A stretch of 64,000 nt of DNA from JAXGPP01 sp040766885. Lineage in GTDB: Bacteria > Planctomycetota > Planctomycetia > Pirellulales > Thermoguttaceae. Every line of letters starts with the position of its first letter. Positions within the stretch are counted from its first letter, which is position 1. The notes beneath the pieces are model-generated. The model saw nothing but the letters and a program-made list of their open reading frames with translations. It was not told where the DNA came from and made no database searches. The translations under genes were made by a program, and so were the position numbers. Of the stretch, positions 50,977 to 60,174 are shown in pieces. The stretch is taken from assembly GCA_040766885.1 (NCBI GenBank), contig JAXGPP010000027.1:28141-92140 (forward strand), written 5' to 3'.

Positions 50977-52629
50977 ATGAACAGACTGGGAACATACAGG
51001 ACGAGCATATTGTCATTGCTGATGGTGGCGGGAACGCTGGTCCCATGCCGCGCGCATGCTGCGGATCATGCGGTGATCGAGGTTTGCGGGGAAGCGGAAG
51101 CGGAGGTGATGTGGTTTCGCCCCGGCGCGGTGGTATTCACCGATCGTAGCTACAGGTTGGCGAATTTCCCGGAAGCTCTGGTTGGGGAGAAGTTCTTGAG
51201 GAGTTCGATCGACTCCACGGAGTTTGACGTGGTGCAAGGCGGCCGTCTGATCGTGGCAACCCCACACCCCATTGACGGCGCCGCGTCCCAGGTGGAGGCC
51301 CTCGAGGCCCAGGGGTTCGTGAGGATGCAGGAAGAGGCGTTCCAGTTGTTTGGGAGCAAGGAAATTGATCAGGTGCTTTTCTACGAAAAGCAAGCGACCT
51401 CCGGCGAATCCTATCGCCTTGGGAAATGGGTGGTGGTGCTGGGATTCGAGGATGCCCGATCCGCGAGAAACCGCACCCGTGCGGTTGATGAGAAGCCGTT
51501 CTTCGTCTATCCCGCCGACATTCCCAATACGGGAATGTTGTTTGTGGATCGCGAGAAGGAGGACCATTCCGGACACGGCAACAACTCGGTTGCCGAATGC
51601 CGGAACGGGGACATTGTCGCTTTCTACAGCGTAACCGGAACCGGCGCCGACGATTGGGATGGGCATGGCGCGGCGGGATGGTCGGAGTACCGACGTTCGA
51701 TCGACGGCGGACTGAGTTGGAGCGACCCCGTTGTTTTCGACTATTCGAAGCGGATGCACGAGGGGAGCGAAGTGTGCTCGGCTCTGGTCTATTCACTCAT
51801 CACATCGCCGGACGGCATTCTCGTCGCCACCGTGATACGGTATGCGAACGAGAGATGGGAGAAAAAACTGGCGCCCGTCTATTTTCTCAGCCGCGACCAT
51901 GGGCACACGTGGCAGGGACCTCGCGAGTTTGACAAATCCGCCACCGTCGAGGATATCGCGTTTACGATGAACACCTCCTTTGTGCATGACGGCGAGATCT
52001 TCATTGTCTTCCGTGGCGGAAGTTCGAACATGACGCCTGGGGGACCTCAAACCCTGTGGGTCTCCGCTGACAACGGGGAATCGTTCCACCAACGGAGCAC
52101 ATTGCCCTTCGACACCGACTGCTACTACTGGGCCGCCGGCGCGCTCGACGACGGCAGGATCATCGTCTATACGTACGATGCCCATATCAGGAAAGACGAT
52201 CGAACGGCTGAACAGAACATCCCCTACGTGATCAGCAAGGATGGCGGACGCACCTGGTCGGATGTGCAGACAACGCACTTCGCCAAGGGCATCCGCAATA
52301 TGCAGCTTTCAGGAAAAGTCGGCGAATTCTACTTCATCCACGGGCGAAGCGGCAGCCAGCCACGGGACCTGGTCGGCGACGACCCCGGTCCAGGCAATTT
52401 CGTGCTTTACTCGTCGCGAGACGGCATCCATTGGGACGAAGGCATCGTGCTGATGAGCAGGCTGCAGACTCCCGGCGGAGGCGACTGCTATTCCGCCAAC
52501 ACAGTCATTGGCAAGTATGACCCTGCGACACCGGAAAGGCTCTTGATCCATTGCGACATCAGCTATTCAGGAGCCAAGACAAACATGCACCAATGGTGGG
52601 TTACGACGACCCCGTGGGCCTCCAGGTAG
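50977..52629 (+). CDS. Secreted sialidase-like (BNR/Asp-box) protein
   Basis: The ATG at 50977 (GGGAG upstream) gives a signal peptide, MNRLGTYRTSILSLLMVAGT, with cleavage near AHA. The beta-propeller region shows Asp-boxes of the S-x-D-x-G-x-x-W type: SIDGGLSW, SRDHGHTW and SKDGGRTW, with a weaker SADNGESF. No classical FRIP arginine motif is seen, so exo-sialidase activity is not shown; it could be another glycan-active propeller. An alternative ATG is at 50950. The product is 550 residues. Confidence 0.75.
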   Translation: MNRLGTYRTSILSLLMVAGTLVPCRAHAADHAVIEVCGEAEAEVMWFRPGAVVFTDRSYRLANFPEALVGEKFLRSSIDSTEFDVVQGGRLIVATPHPIDGAASQVEALEAQGFVRMQEEAFQLFGSKEIDQVLFYEKQATSGESYRLGKWVVVLGFEDARSARNRTRAVDEKPFFVYPADIPNTGMLFVDREKEDHSGHGNNSVAECRNGDIVAFYSVTGTGADDWDGHGAAGWSEYRRSIDGGLSWSDPVVFDYSKRMHEGSEVCSALVYSLITSPDGILVATVIRYANERWEKKLAPVYFLSRDHGHTWQGPREFDKSATVEDIAFTMNTSFVHDGEIFIVFRGGSSNMTPGGPQTLWVSADNGESFHQRSTLPFDTDCYYWAAGALDDGRIIVYTYDAHIRKDDRTAEQNIPYVISKDGGRTWSDVQTTHFAKGIRNMQLSGKVGEFYFIHGRSGSQPRDLVGDDPGPGNFVLYSSRDGIHWDEGIVLMSRLQTPGGGDCYSANTVIGKYDPATPERLLIHCDISYSGAKTNMHQWWVTTTPWASR

Positions 52630-52747
52630 ACGCTGCCGAGAGCAAGCTGAGCGACGCCGAGGGGGACAGGTGCATGTTTTCGGGCGACGTCTCGCGGCCG
52701 AATGCGCTTCCGAGCCGAAAGATGGACCAGTCCCCGCGGCGCACGAA

Positions 52748-55700
52748 TCAGGGGCGGGACGGCCCTGCCACGGCGGTGGCGAGGGCGGGTTCGAGGAGTT
52801 GCTTCAGCCGGCGGCGGGCGGCGGCGTTCCAGGTGAAGGAATACTCCGCGCCAGGGTGAAGGAAATAGAGCACGAGTTCGTCGGGCGGCTTGCCGGTGAT
52901 CGTTTCTACCGCCAGGGCGTAGACAAGAATCTGCATTTCGTAAGGGGCCGCGACGCGCTCGAGCGTGCTTTTGCTCGCGCGGTTCGTCTTGTAGTCGAGC
53001 AGATGCCAGCAACCGGCGGCGTCCTGGTAGAGGCAATCGAGGTAGCCTTGCAGATAAATGCCGCCTGCATCCCGGGCCGAATCGGGCGGCCAGCGGAGAA
53101 GGAACTCGAGTTCGCGATGGACCTGCCGGGCCGCGGCCAACCCGACGGCCCGGGGCGATCGCACGAAGCGCTGGATCATCGCGACCGCCTCACCGATCCC
53201 GCCGGAGTCGCCCGGCAGGTGCTCATCGGCCAGACGGGTGACGGCCGCATGGATATCGCCGGGGTTGACGAAGTCGGTCCGTTCGAGCACCGCGTGGACG
53301 AGGCTGCCAAGGCCGAGCGGATCGATGGCGGCGCGGGGCGTCGCGGCGTCGCCACTGAGGATCGACGAAAGATCAGCTTCCGTACTTTCGCCGATCGCGG
53401 CGACGTCGACCTGGTGAAGCACGCCGGATAGCCGCGAGAACGAGAACAGGCGGCGAGCCGCGGCGTCGGCCGGCACCGGATCGAGCGAGCCGATCGCGCG
53501 ACGGCGCCGCCGGGCGGCGACCTGCAAGGCCTTTTGGGCGGTCTCGAGCAGATCGTGGCGCGGGGGACGCCGGGCCGCGTTGGACGCCAGCGCCGGAGCC
53601 GTCGTGGTCACGCGGACCTGCGGCAATTCGTAGCCTTCGGGAAGCGCCACCCGGAGTAATCCGGTGAGCGGGTCGAAGCGGCGGCAGAGCAGTTGCATCC
53701 AGGGTCCGCGGGCTTCGCCGAGAGCGATGACACTGCTGGACAGGATCAGATAGTCGGCGGCCCGCGTGGTGGCGACATACAGGAGCCGCACCAGTTCCGC
53801 CTGTTCCTCGGCTTTCTCGGTGAAGGCATGGAGATCGAAGCCCGAAGAGCCCTCGCGCATCCGCACACAGGGGCCGAGTTCGGGCGTGAAGGCCACGCTG
53901 GCGCTGGAGCCGAGCATGCGGCGGTCGAGGTCGGGCACGGCGACCACCGGGAACTCCAGCCCTTTCGCCTGGTGGATGGTCATCAGCCGCACGACATCGG
54001 TCGTTTCAGGATGCGTGGCGGCCAGCGGTTCGTCGGGCTGCCGGGCGACGAATTCGGAAAGCTGGGTGATGAAGTCGGCAAGCGTGAACATGCCCGGCCG
54101 GTCGAAGCTGCGTGCCTGGTCGATCAGTTTGTGCAGATTGGCCAGTTTTCTCGCACCCATGAACTCGGCCAGCAACACGGCGTCGTATCCGGTTCGCTCG
54201 AGGGCCCATTGAATGAGCGCGGCAACGGGGATGCGGTCTTTCAGCGCGCGCAGTTCGGCGAGCGTACGGGCGGCGAACTCGACGCGGCGACGCTGGGTCG
54301 CTGTCAGCTCGACAGGGGGCGGGCCGAAGAGCCCGGCCCCAAGTCCCTGCGGATGCCGGGCGAGCCAGAAGAGCGACTCATCCTCCAAGCTGAAGATCGG
54401 GCTGCGAAGTGCACCGACGAGACTGACTTCGTCGGCAGCGCTGGCGACAGCCCGGAGCAGATTTACCAGGTCGAAGACCTCCTGCTGGGCGTAGAACGCA
54501 TGCCCGCCGACGAGGTAGTAGTCGACGCCGTGCCGCTGGAGCGCTTCCTCGTAGTATTGCACATCGGAGAGAGCGCGGAAGAGAATGGCCACGTCGCCCG
54601 GCCGGACGGCTCGCAGTCGCGGCGATCCGCGCGCGGCCGACTCGGCGTCGCCGACGAGCGGTTCACCGTCGTCGAGCAACTGGCGGATTCGGCGGGCCAG
54701 GAAATCGGCCTCGCGACGGCGGAGCCGTTCAACCTGACCGCTCCGAGTTTCCGGTTCGTCATCGGCCGCCCAAAGGAACTCGATCGCCGGCTGGCTGGCG
54801 AGCGCGGGCCGTTGAGGCACAAGTGGATCGTATTCGGGTGCAAATTCGTCGCAGAACAGCGCGTTGACGAAAGCGAGGATCGCTCCCTGGCTGCGGAAGT
54901 TGAGCGACAGCGGCAGGCGTCCCTCCGGCGGCGTCGCCTCGCGGAGTCGCTGGAAGACGTGTGGATCGGCGCCGCGGAAGCGGTAGATCGACTGCTTGTA
55001 GTCGCCCACGAAGAACAGCCGGTCGCGGTCGAGCGCCCGGCCGGAAAGGGCTTCGATCAGTTCCACCTGGAGAGAATCGGTATCCTGAAACTCGTCGACC
55101 AGCAGCAGCGCGGTCTGAGAGGCCAGGCGTCGCCGGAGATTCTCCTGTTCCGGGGCGGCGAGCAAATCCCGGGTGCGAATGAGCAGGTCGTCGAAATCGA
55201 GCGATCCAAGCTGCTGTTTGCGGGCATCGTAGGCCTCGACGATATCCTCGGCAAGAGCCAGCAGCCGCAGACCCGTTTCGGCCGCGGCCTGAGCCGACGA
55301 CGGATCGAACTCAATCTGCGGCCGCGCGGCGTCGATCGCGCGGCGAAGCGCGGCGGCCGCGTCGCGGAACTCAGCATATGCTTGTTCGCTCGGCCAGGCC
55401 TTCTGGCCGCCACCGCTCTCGACCTTGGCGCACTGGCGAATCTCGGAGAGCAGCGCGAGCGGATCGGCGGCTGCGGCAAGCGCCGCCAGCGCGTCGCGCA
55501 GGCGGAGGCACCGCTCGCGCATCGGCTCGCTGTGCGGCTCACAGCGGCCGAGAACGTGCAGCACGGCCTGCACTTCGGGCGAGCCGGCGATGTCTGCCGT
55601 TGCCGCCGGCAGGATTGCATGACGCCAGTGGTCGTGCCATCGCGCCACGAGCGTTTCGGGTGTCACACCGCGCCACTGGGGCCAGTCGATCTTGTGGCGC

Positions 55701-56260
55701 TGCTGGACAAGCCCAATGACCATTCGCCGCAGCTTCTCCAACCCGAACTCGGCCGCCAGGCCGAGCACTGTCTCATCCTGCGCAACGAGCCGGCTCCGCA
55801 ACTCGTCGTCGAGCGTTTCCAGGAGGAGCGTCTCGGCGAGAGCCTGTTCGAGGATCTGGAACTGCGGATCGAGCCGCGCTTCGCTGGCCAGGGCGCGGAG
55901 CAGTTTGCCGCAGAAGGAGTGGATGGTGCTGATGCGGGCGGAATCGAGCTCGCGAATGAGGTTCTGCCAGTAGGCGGCCTGGCCCGGAGGCGATTCGAGC
56001 GCCCGGCGCCGGCAGGCGGCGCGGATTCGCTGCCGCATTTCCCGCGCCGCTCGCTCGGTGAAGGTGATGGCCACCAGTTCGTGAATGCGCGCGGGGGACG
56101 CGTCGCCGTCGGGCGGGGGTTCCAGTTCGGCCAGGAACCTCTCGGTGAGGACGAAGGTCTTGCCACACCCGGCACCGGCCGACAGCGCGACCGAGACACC
56201 GCGCGCCGCGAGCGCCCGTGCCTGCTGCTCGGTCAGCCCTCGTCGCTGGTCAACGGCCAT
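52748..56260 (-). CDS. addA: ATP-dependent helicase/nuclease AddA
   Basis: The 1170-residue UvrD-type enzyme has LTEQQARALAARGVSVALSA followed by Walker A GAGCGKT near residue 30, AITFTERAAREMRQRI (motif Ia), STIHSFCGKLLRAL, LLVDEFQDTDSLQVELIEAL (Walker B, QDT), FVGDYKQSIYRFRGADP (motif III) and VRLMTIHQAKGLEFPVV (motif V). The C-terminal RecB-like nuclease shows GYLDCLY and LLDYKTNRAS. It works with AddB in double-strand break repair. The ATG at 56260 overlaps the addB stop by 28 bases. Confidence 0.94.
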   Translation of the reverse strand: MAVDQRRGLTEQQARALAARGVSVALSAGAGCGKTFVLTERFLAELEPPPDGDASPARIHELVAITFTERAAREMRQRIRAACRRRALESPPGQAAYWQNLIRELDSARISTIHSFCGKLLRALASEARLDPQFQILEQALAETLLLETLDDELRSRLVAQDETVLGLAAEFGLEKLRRMVIGLVQQRHKIDWPQWRGVTPETLVARWHDHWRHAILPAATADIAGSPEVQAVLHVLGRCEPHSEPMRERCLRLRDALAALAAAADPLALLSEIRQCAKVESGGGQKAWPSEQAYAEFRDAAAALRRAIDAARPQIEFDPSSAQAAAETGLRLLALAEDIVEAYDARKQQLGSLDFDDLLIRTRDLLAAPEQENLRRRLASQTALLLVDEFQDTDSLQVELIEALSGRALDRDRLFFVGDYKQSIYRFRGADPHVFQRLREATPPEGRLPLSLNFRSQGAILAFVNALFCDEFAPEYDPLVPQRPALASQPAIEFLWAADDEPETRSGQVERLRRREADFLARRIRQLLDDGEPLVGDAESAARGSPRLRAVRPGDVAILFRALSDVQYYEEALQRHGVDYYLVGGHAFYAQQEVFDLVNLLRAVASAADEVSLVGALRSPIFSLEDESLFWLARHPQGLGAGLFGPPPVELTATQRRRVEFAARTLAELRALKDRIPVAALIQWALERTGYDAVLLAEFMGARKLANLHKLIDQARSFDRPGMFTLADFITQLSEFVARQPDEPLAATHPETTDVVRLMTIHQAKGLEFPVVAVPDLDRRMLGSSASVAFTPELGPCVRMREGSSGFDLHAFTEKAEEQAELVRLLYVATTRAADYLILSSSVIALGEARGPWMQLLCRRFDPLTGLLRVALPEGYELPQVRVTTTAPALASNAARRPPRHDLLETAQKALQVAARRRRRAIGSLDPVPADAAARRLFSFSRLSGVLHQVDVAAIGESTEADLSSILSGDAATPRAAIDPLGLGSLVHAVLERTDFVNPGDIHAAVTRLADEHLPGDSGGIGEAVAMIQRFVRSPRAVGLAAARQVHRELEFLLRWPPDSARDAGGIYLQGYLDCLYQDAAGCWHLLDYKTNRASKSTLERVAAPYEMQILVYALAVETITGKPPDELVLYFLHPGAEYSFTWNAAARRRLKQLLEPALATAVAGPSRP

Positions 56261-59200
56261 CGTTTCTCCAGGGCGCGGACTTGCTGGATCCGGCAGATGG
56301 TGCTGTGGGGACATTTCCGAGTGCACTCATCGTCGCGGCTGAAGACCGGGAATTGGCCGTTCTGCATGCCGTCGACCAGCCGGCCGATGGTGTTGAGAAC
56401 CTTCGCACGGAGCGCTTCCCAATCTGGATCGGAGCGCGGGCCGCTGTCATCGGCGTCGCCGAACTTCAGGGCCTGCTTGAGCCGGAATCCCTGATCGAGG
56501 ACCGCCCAGTATCCGGCTTGCCAGGGCTGCGCATTGCGGCCGGCCAACAGCTTCTCGGCGGCGATTGCATAGAGCGGCAACTGGAGTTTCGTGCCGGCCA
56601 GCGCCTCCTCTTTGTCGAATCGGACGGTGCTGCCCGACTTGTAGTCGATGATGTTGAAAACGGACCGGCCGCCGACCGAGCCCAGATCGATGCGGTCGAT
56701 CCGCCCAGAGATGCGGATCGTACGGCCGCCGGCGTTCAACTCGAGCGGCTCCTCGGTCGACGGCGGCTGGCCGCAGCCGGGCTGACCGAACGACACCTCA
56801 AACCACGCGGGCCGCGGCGGCTCGGCGCAGCCAGGCCACAAACGGTCGTACGCCTCGTGCTGCGAGCGGTAGGCTGCCGCGGCGCGGAGCCATACCCGGC
56901 GATCGATCTCGGCCATGGCTTTCTCGAGCGGGGTATCGGCGGCCTGCGCTGCAAGGCCGGCGAGTGCCTCATCAAGGATTTGGACACATTCCGCCTCGCT
57001 CACGCCGGCTGGCGAAGTGGGGCTGCCGTGCCGGCGGTTGAGCCGTTCGTGGAGCCGCGCCAGTGCTTCGTGGATCATGCGGCCGCGGGCCAGGTGATCG
57101 ACAGCCAGGGCAATTTCCTCCAAGGGCTCAACTTCGAGTACGCGATCGAGATAGAAGCGGAAGCCGCAGGTGGCATAGCTCTCCAGTTCGGTCGCGCTGA
57201 AGGTCCGCTCCGGGCCAAAGCGCTCGGCCAACTCGCGGCGAATGTCGCTTCCGAGGAGCATCCCTTCGGCCGGTCCAAACGTCTTGCGGTTCTGCCGGGC
57301 GACGACGCAATGCAGTCCGGCAAGCAAGTTCTCGGCACAGTCGGCCAGCCGCGGCTCGCCGAGGAGCGACGCCAGTTCCGCCGTTCGCCCTTCTTTGGCG
57401 GCAGCCACCGATTTGATCCGCAGGTCGGCGTCGCAGAGCAACTCGCCGTCGGCGGGAATGGGGCTCAGATCGGCCACCACCGTGCGGCGAATTCGCCCTT
57501 CGCCGCAGGATTGCTCCACCTCCTCGAGATACGGGCTGGGCGAGAGGGGCTGCGCGGCGGCATCGAGCGCCGGGTAGCTGAACCAGAGGCGCTGCGAGGC
57601 GCGCGTGGCGGCTTCGTAGAACCGCAGCATTTCATCGCGGTTCCGTTCGCCCCGCGGCACGAGCGACAGGCCGCCGTGCTCGGACAGCGATTGCTGTTCC
57701 GCCTCGCCGTAGAGCCGATCCTGGCGTTCGGGCTGCGGAAATGACTGCTCGCTCAGACCGGCGAGGAAGACGTAGGGGATGCGGAGTGCCCGCACGCTGG
57801 CAGCCGAGAGGATGCGGACTCGTCCCGCCTCGTCGCCGCCGGAATCCATTTCGACGCTGCGGGCGACTTCGAGCAGCGTCTCGAGGGCTTCGCGACGATC
57901 CAACAACACGCTCCTGCCACCGAGCCAGAGCGACAATTGGCGGCTCGACGCGGCCACTTCCTCGAGCTGCTGCCAGGCCGCGCGATCGGAGACGCGGGCA
58001 TGCTGAAAGGAGGGCTCACCGGCCGCCATGGTTTGCGGCTCTTCGGCAACGACTTGCAGCAGGCCAGTCTCGAGGGCCAACTGCCGCCACCCGGCCATCC
58101 AGTCGCTGAGCGTACCGCGCTGGGGCAAAGCGGCCATCACTTCACCGAGCTGCCGGAGCAGGTCATAGGAAACGCGCATTTCGCTGAGCCGCCTGGCGGA
58201 AGACTCGGAACAATCGCCCCGGTCGGCGTGGCGGCGGATGAAGCGTTCCAAGGCGCCCAGCAGTTCGTCGCGCCCGCGGGGGATCTGCAGGCGGTGGATT
58301 ATCCGCTCGACCGCGACGGCTGCGCGACCATTCTGCCACGCGGGCCACTGCGGTCGAAAATAACTGCTGGTGAGGACCGCCAACAGTCGGCGGAAGGGCC
58401 AGTCGTCGAGGTCGAGCCGCACCAGCCCGACCAGCGCCGCCAGAGCGGTCGAACGATCGAGCGTCGGACGCGACTCGAGCGCCACTGGGACGCCCAATCG
58501 AGTAAAGACCTCGCGGATCAGCGGATCGACGTCATGTAGTGTGCGGAAGACGACCGCGATGTCGTGCGGTCGCACGGGCCGGCCGCCCTGGGTTTCATCG
58601 CCATGGGTCAAGAGCCGCTTGATCCGCCGTCCGATGAGTTCGACTTCGCCCAGTTGACGCGATGCTGCGAGGATTTCAAACCGCTCGAGGTCGCGGGCCG
58701 GTTCAGCGGCCGACGGTGCTGCGAAGAGCGTGCGCTCGAGGTGGTCCATGGCGGGCCAGTCGGTGCTGTTCGGGCGAGGAACAAGCTGTTCGACGAGTCC
58801 CGGATGCCGGCGCCGCAGTTCGTCGAGCGTGTGCCACGGCCGTTGGAAGAGGTCTTCGCGGCCGGGTTCGGCCTCCAGCGGCAGCGAGATCCACAGTTCC
58901 TCGCTGCGCGCGGAGAGCAACTCGAGGATTTCGTGCTGGGGCGGGGTGAAGTCGGTGAAGCCGTCGGCAACAACGAGCCGCAAATGCCGGTACGGACCAA
59001 GGGCCCCTTGCCGGGCAAGCTCCCTGGCCCACCAGAAGCGACCCTCGGCATCGTAGAGGCGGTGCGCGTTGAGACAGTTCTGGTAGGCCTCGTAGACGGC
59101 GAGGAACTCGGCGTCTTTGGCGGTTATGCCGCGTGCTTCGCATGCCGCGCGAAATCGCTCGGGCCAGATATCGAGCCGCTTGAGCTCGGCGATGAAAGCG

Positions 59201-59586
59201 CCGAACAGATCGACGAGCCCACCCGTTCGCGCGATCGCGCGGAAATGCCTGAGCCGCCCCGCCGCGAGCTCTTCGCCGATCAGGGCACGGAGGAGCTGCC
59301 GTTTCATGACCGCACTGAGCGGACGCACGGCGTCGGGTGCGAGGTCGAGCAACTGATCGGCAAACTGGGCAAACGTGACCACGCCCGGCGTGAAGCACGC
59401 GCGGAGGCTATCCTCGAGCAGCGACAGGCGGATCTGAGTGGCCGCCCGCCAGTGCGGCGACAGCCACAGGGTGGAGCGGGGTTCCTGGCGTGCGAGGGCC
59501 GCCCGGTAGCGCTCGAGCAGTCGGGTGGTCTTGCCCGATCGCGCGGGGCCTGTCAGGGCAATTACGCGTTTCGGGCCCGCCGGCAT
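56233..59586 (-). CDS. addB: AddB helicase/nuclease subunit
   Basis: The 1117-residue partner of AddA has Walker A GPARSGKTTRLLERY at the N-terminus, RIPYVFLAGLSEQSFPQPER (helicase-like), and a C-terminal nuclease with RIDRIDLG and FNIIDYKSGSTVRFD. Cys ligands for an iron-sulphur cluster lie at YATCGFRFYLD and near the end at DECTRKCPHSTICR. The spacing C-x3-C-x5-C there is one residue longer than the Bacillus pattern as I recall it. The ATG at 59586 is preferred; 59676 is an upstream alternative. Confidence 0.9.
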   Translation of the reverse strand: MPAGPKRVIALTGPARSGKTTRLLERYRAALARQEPRSTLWLSPHWRAATQIRLSLLEDSLRACFTPGVVTFAQFADQLLDLAPDAVRPLSAVMKRQLLRALIGEELAAGRLRHFRAIARTGGLVDLFGAFIAELKRLDIWPERFRAACEARGITAKDAEFLAVYEAYQNCLNAHRLYDAEGRFWWARELARQGALGPYRHLRLVVADGFTDFTPPQHEILELLSARSEELWISLPLEAEPGREDLFQRPWHTLDELRRRHPGLVEQLVPRPNSTDWPAMDHLERTLFAAPSAAEPARDLERFEILAASRQLGEVELIGRRIKRLLTHGDETQGGRPVRPHDIAVVFRTLHDVDPLIREVFTRLGVPVALESRPTLDRSTALAALVGLVRLDLDDWPFRRLLAVLTSSYFRPQWPAWQNGRAAVAVERIIHRLQIPRGRDELLGALERFIRRHADRGDCSESSARRLSEMRVSYDLLRQLGEVMAALPQRGTLSDWMAGWRQLALETGLLQVVAEEPQTMAAGEPSFQHARVSDRAAWQQLEEVAASSRQLSLWLGGRSVLLDRREALETLLEVARSVEMDSGGDEAGRVRILSAASVRALRIPYVFLAGLSEQSFPQPERQDRLYGEAEQQSLSEHGGLSLVPRGERNRDEMLRFYEAATRASQRLWFSYPALDAAAQPLSPSPYLEEVEQSCGEGRIRRTVVADLSPIPADGELLCDADLRIKSVAAAKEGRTAELASLLGEPRLADCAENLLAGLHCVVARQNRKTFGPAEGMLLGSDIRRELAERFGPERTFSATELESYATCGFRFYLDRVLEVEPLEEIALAVDHLARGRMIHEALARLHERLNRRHGSPTSPAGVSEAECVQILDEALAGLAAQAADTPLEKAMAEIDRRVWLRAAAAYRSQHEAYDRLWPGCAEPPRPAWFEVSFGQPGCGQPPSTEEPLELNAGGRTIRISGRIDRIDLGSVGGRSVFNIIDYKSGSTVRFDKEEALAGTKLQLPLYAIAAEKLLAGRNAQPWQAGYWAVLDQGFRLKQALKFGDADDSGPRSDPDWEALRAKVLNTIGRLVDGMQNGQFPVFSRDDECTRKCPHSTICRIQQVRALEKRWPLTSDEG

Positions 59587-59868
59587 GTCATCCCCACCGT
59601 GGGAGTGCCTGAGCGGATCGGGGGCCAAGCCATCGACCTTCCTGGGTTCGGTGTGCCTCGAAGCCGCTGGCCCCATGTTGGCTGCTGCTGGATTCGAAAT
59701 CGGAAGTCACTGTGGCAGAGCGAGTTGTGCTGCAGAACCACATTCTGGCGGGCTGCGGAGGACTCTGTCAAGGAAATCGTGTTAGAAGCGCAAGAACATC
59801 AGACCTTCTCACTCCTCCATGGTGGGGCTTGCGTCTCAGCCGGGCGTTTCCTACAACACTATTGCTGC

Positions 59869-59954
59869 GCCGAAGTGGCGGAATTGGCAGACGCGCTAGG
59901 TTCAGGTCCTAGTCCTCGTAACAGGGGGTGGAGGTTCGAGTCCTCTCTTCGGCA
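59869..59954 (+). tRNA. tRNA-Leu (CAG)
   Basis: The 7-bp acceptor stem GCCGAAG (59869-59875) pairs with CTTCGGC (59947-59953), with A as discriminator. The anticodon stem CTAGG/CCTAG encloses the loop TTCAGGT, anticodon CAG at 59903-59905. A long variable arm (TCCTCGTAACAGGGGGT region) and T-loop GTTCGAGTC fit a class II leucine tRNA. CCA is not encoded (CG follows), so CCA addition is needed. Confidence 0.97.
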
Positions 59955-59965
59955 CGTTGATATCA

Positions 59966-60002
59966 AAGGACTTACGGCGAGTGGCCGTGAGTCCTTTTTT
60001 CG
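59966..60002 (+). terminator. Rho-independent terminator after tRNA-Leu
   Basis: AAGGACTTACGG (59966-59977) and CCGTGAGTCCTT (59985-59996) pair over 12 positions with one G-T, around a 7-base loop, and run into a T tract. It begins 12 bases after the tRNA. Confidence 0.88.
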
Positions 60003-60174
60003 TTTTGTCTGTCGTTCTTTCGGGCGTTTGTTACGGCTGACCGCCTCGGCCCGCGGCGGCCCGCGGCTTGGCGCTTGTTGAGCGCGCCGGGAGAATTAGG
60101 GCTTTGCCCTGGAGCGGCTCTGGCCAACTGAGGGGCCGCACCGGGCGGAGCTTCCCCGCAAACCTAAGGAATCT

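Noticed and set aside
53693..56494. Long plus-strand open frame opposite addA
   Set aside because: Antisense frame caused by high GC. Its Gly/Arg/Glu-rich translation has no motifs, while the minus strand has full AddA motifs.
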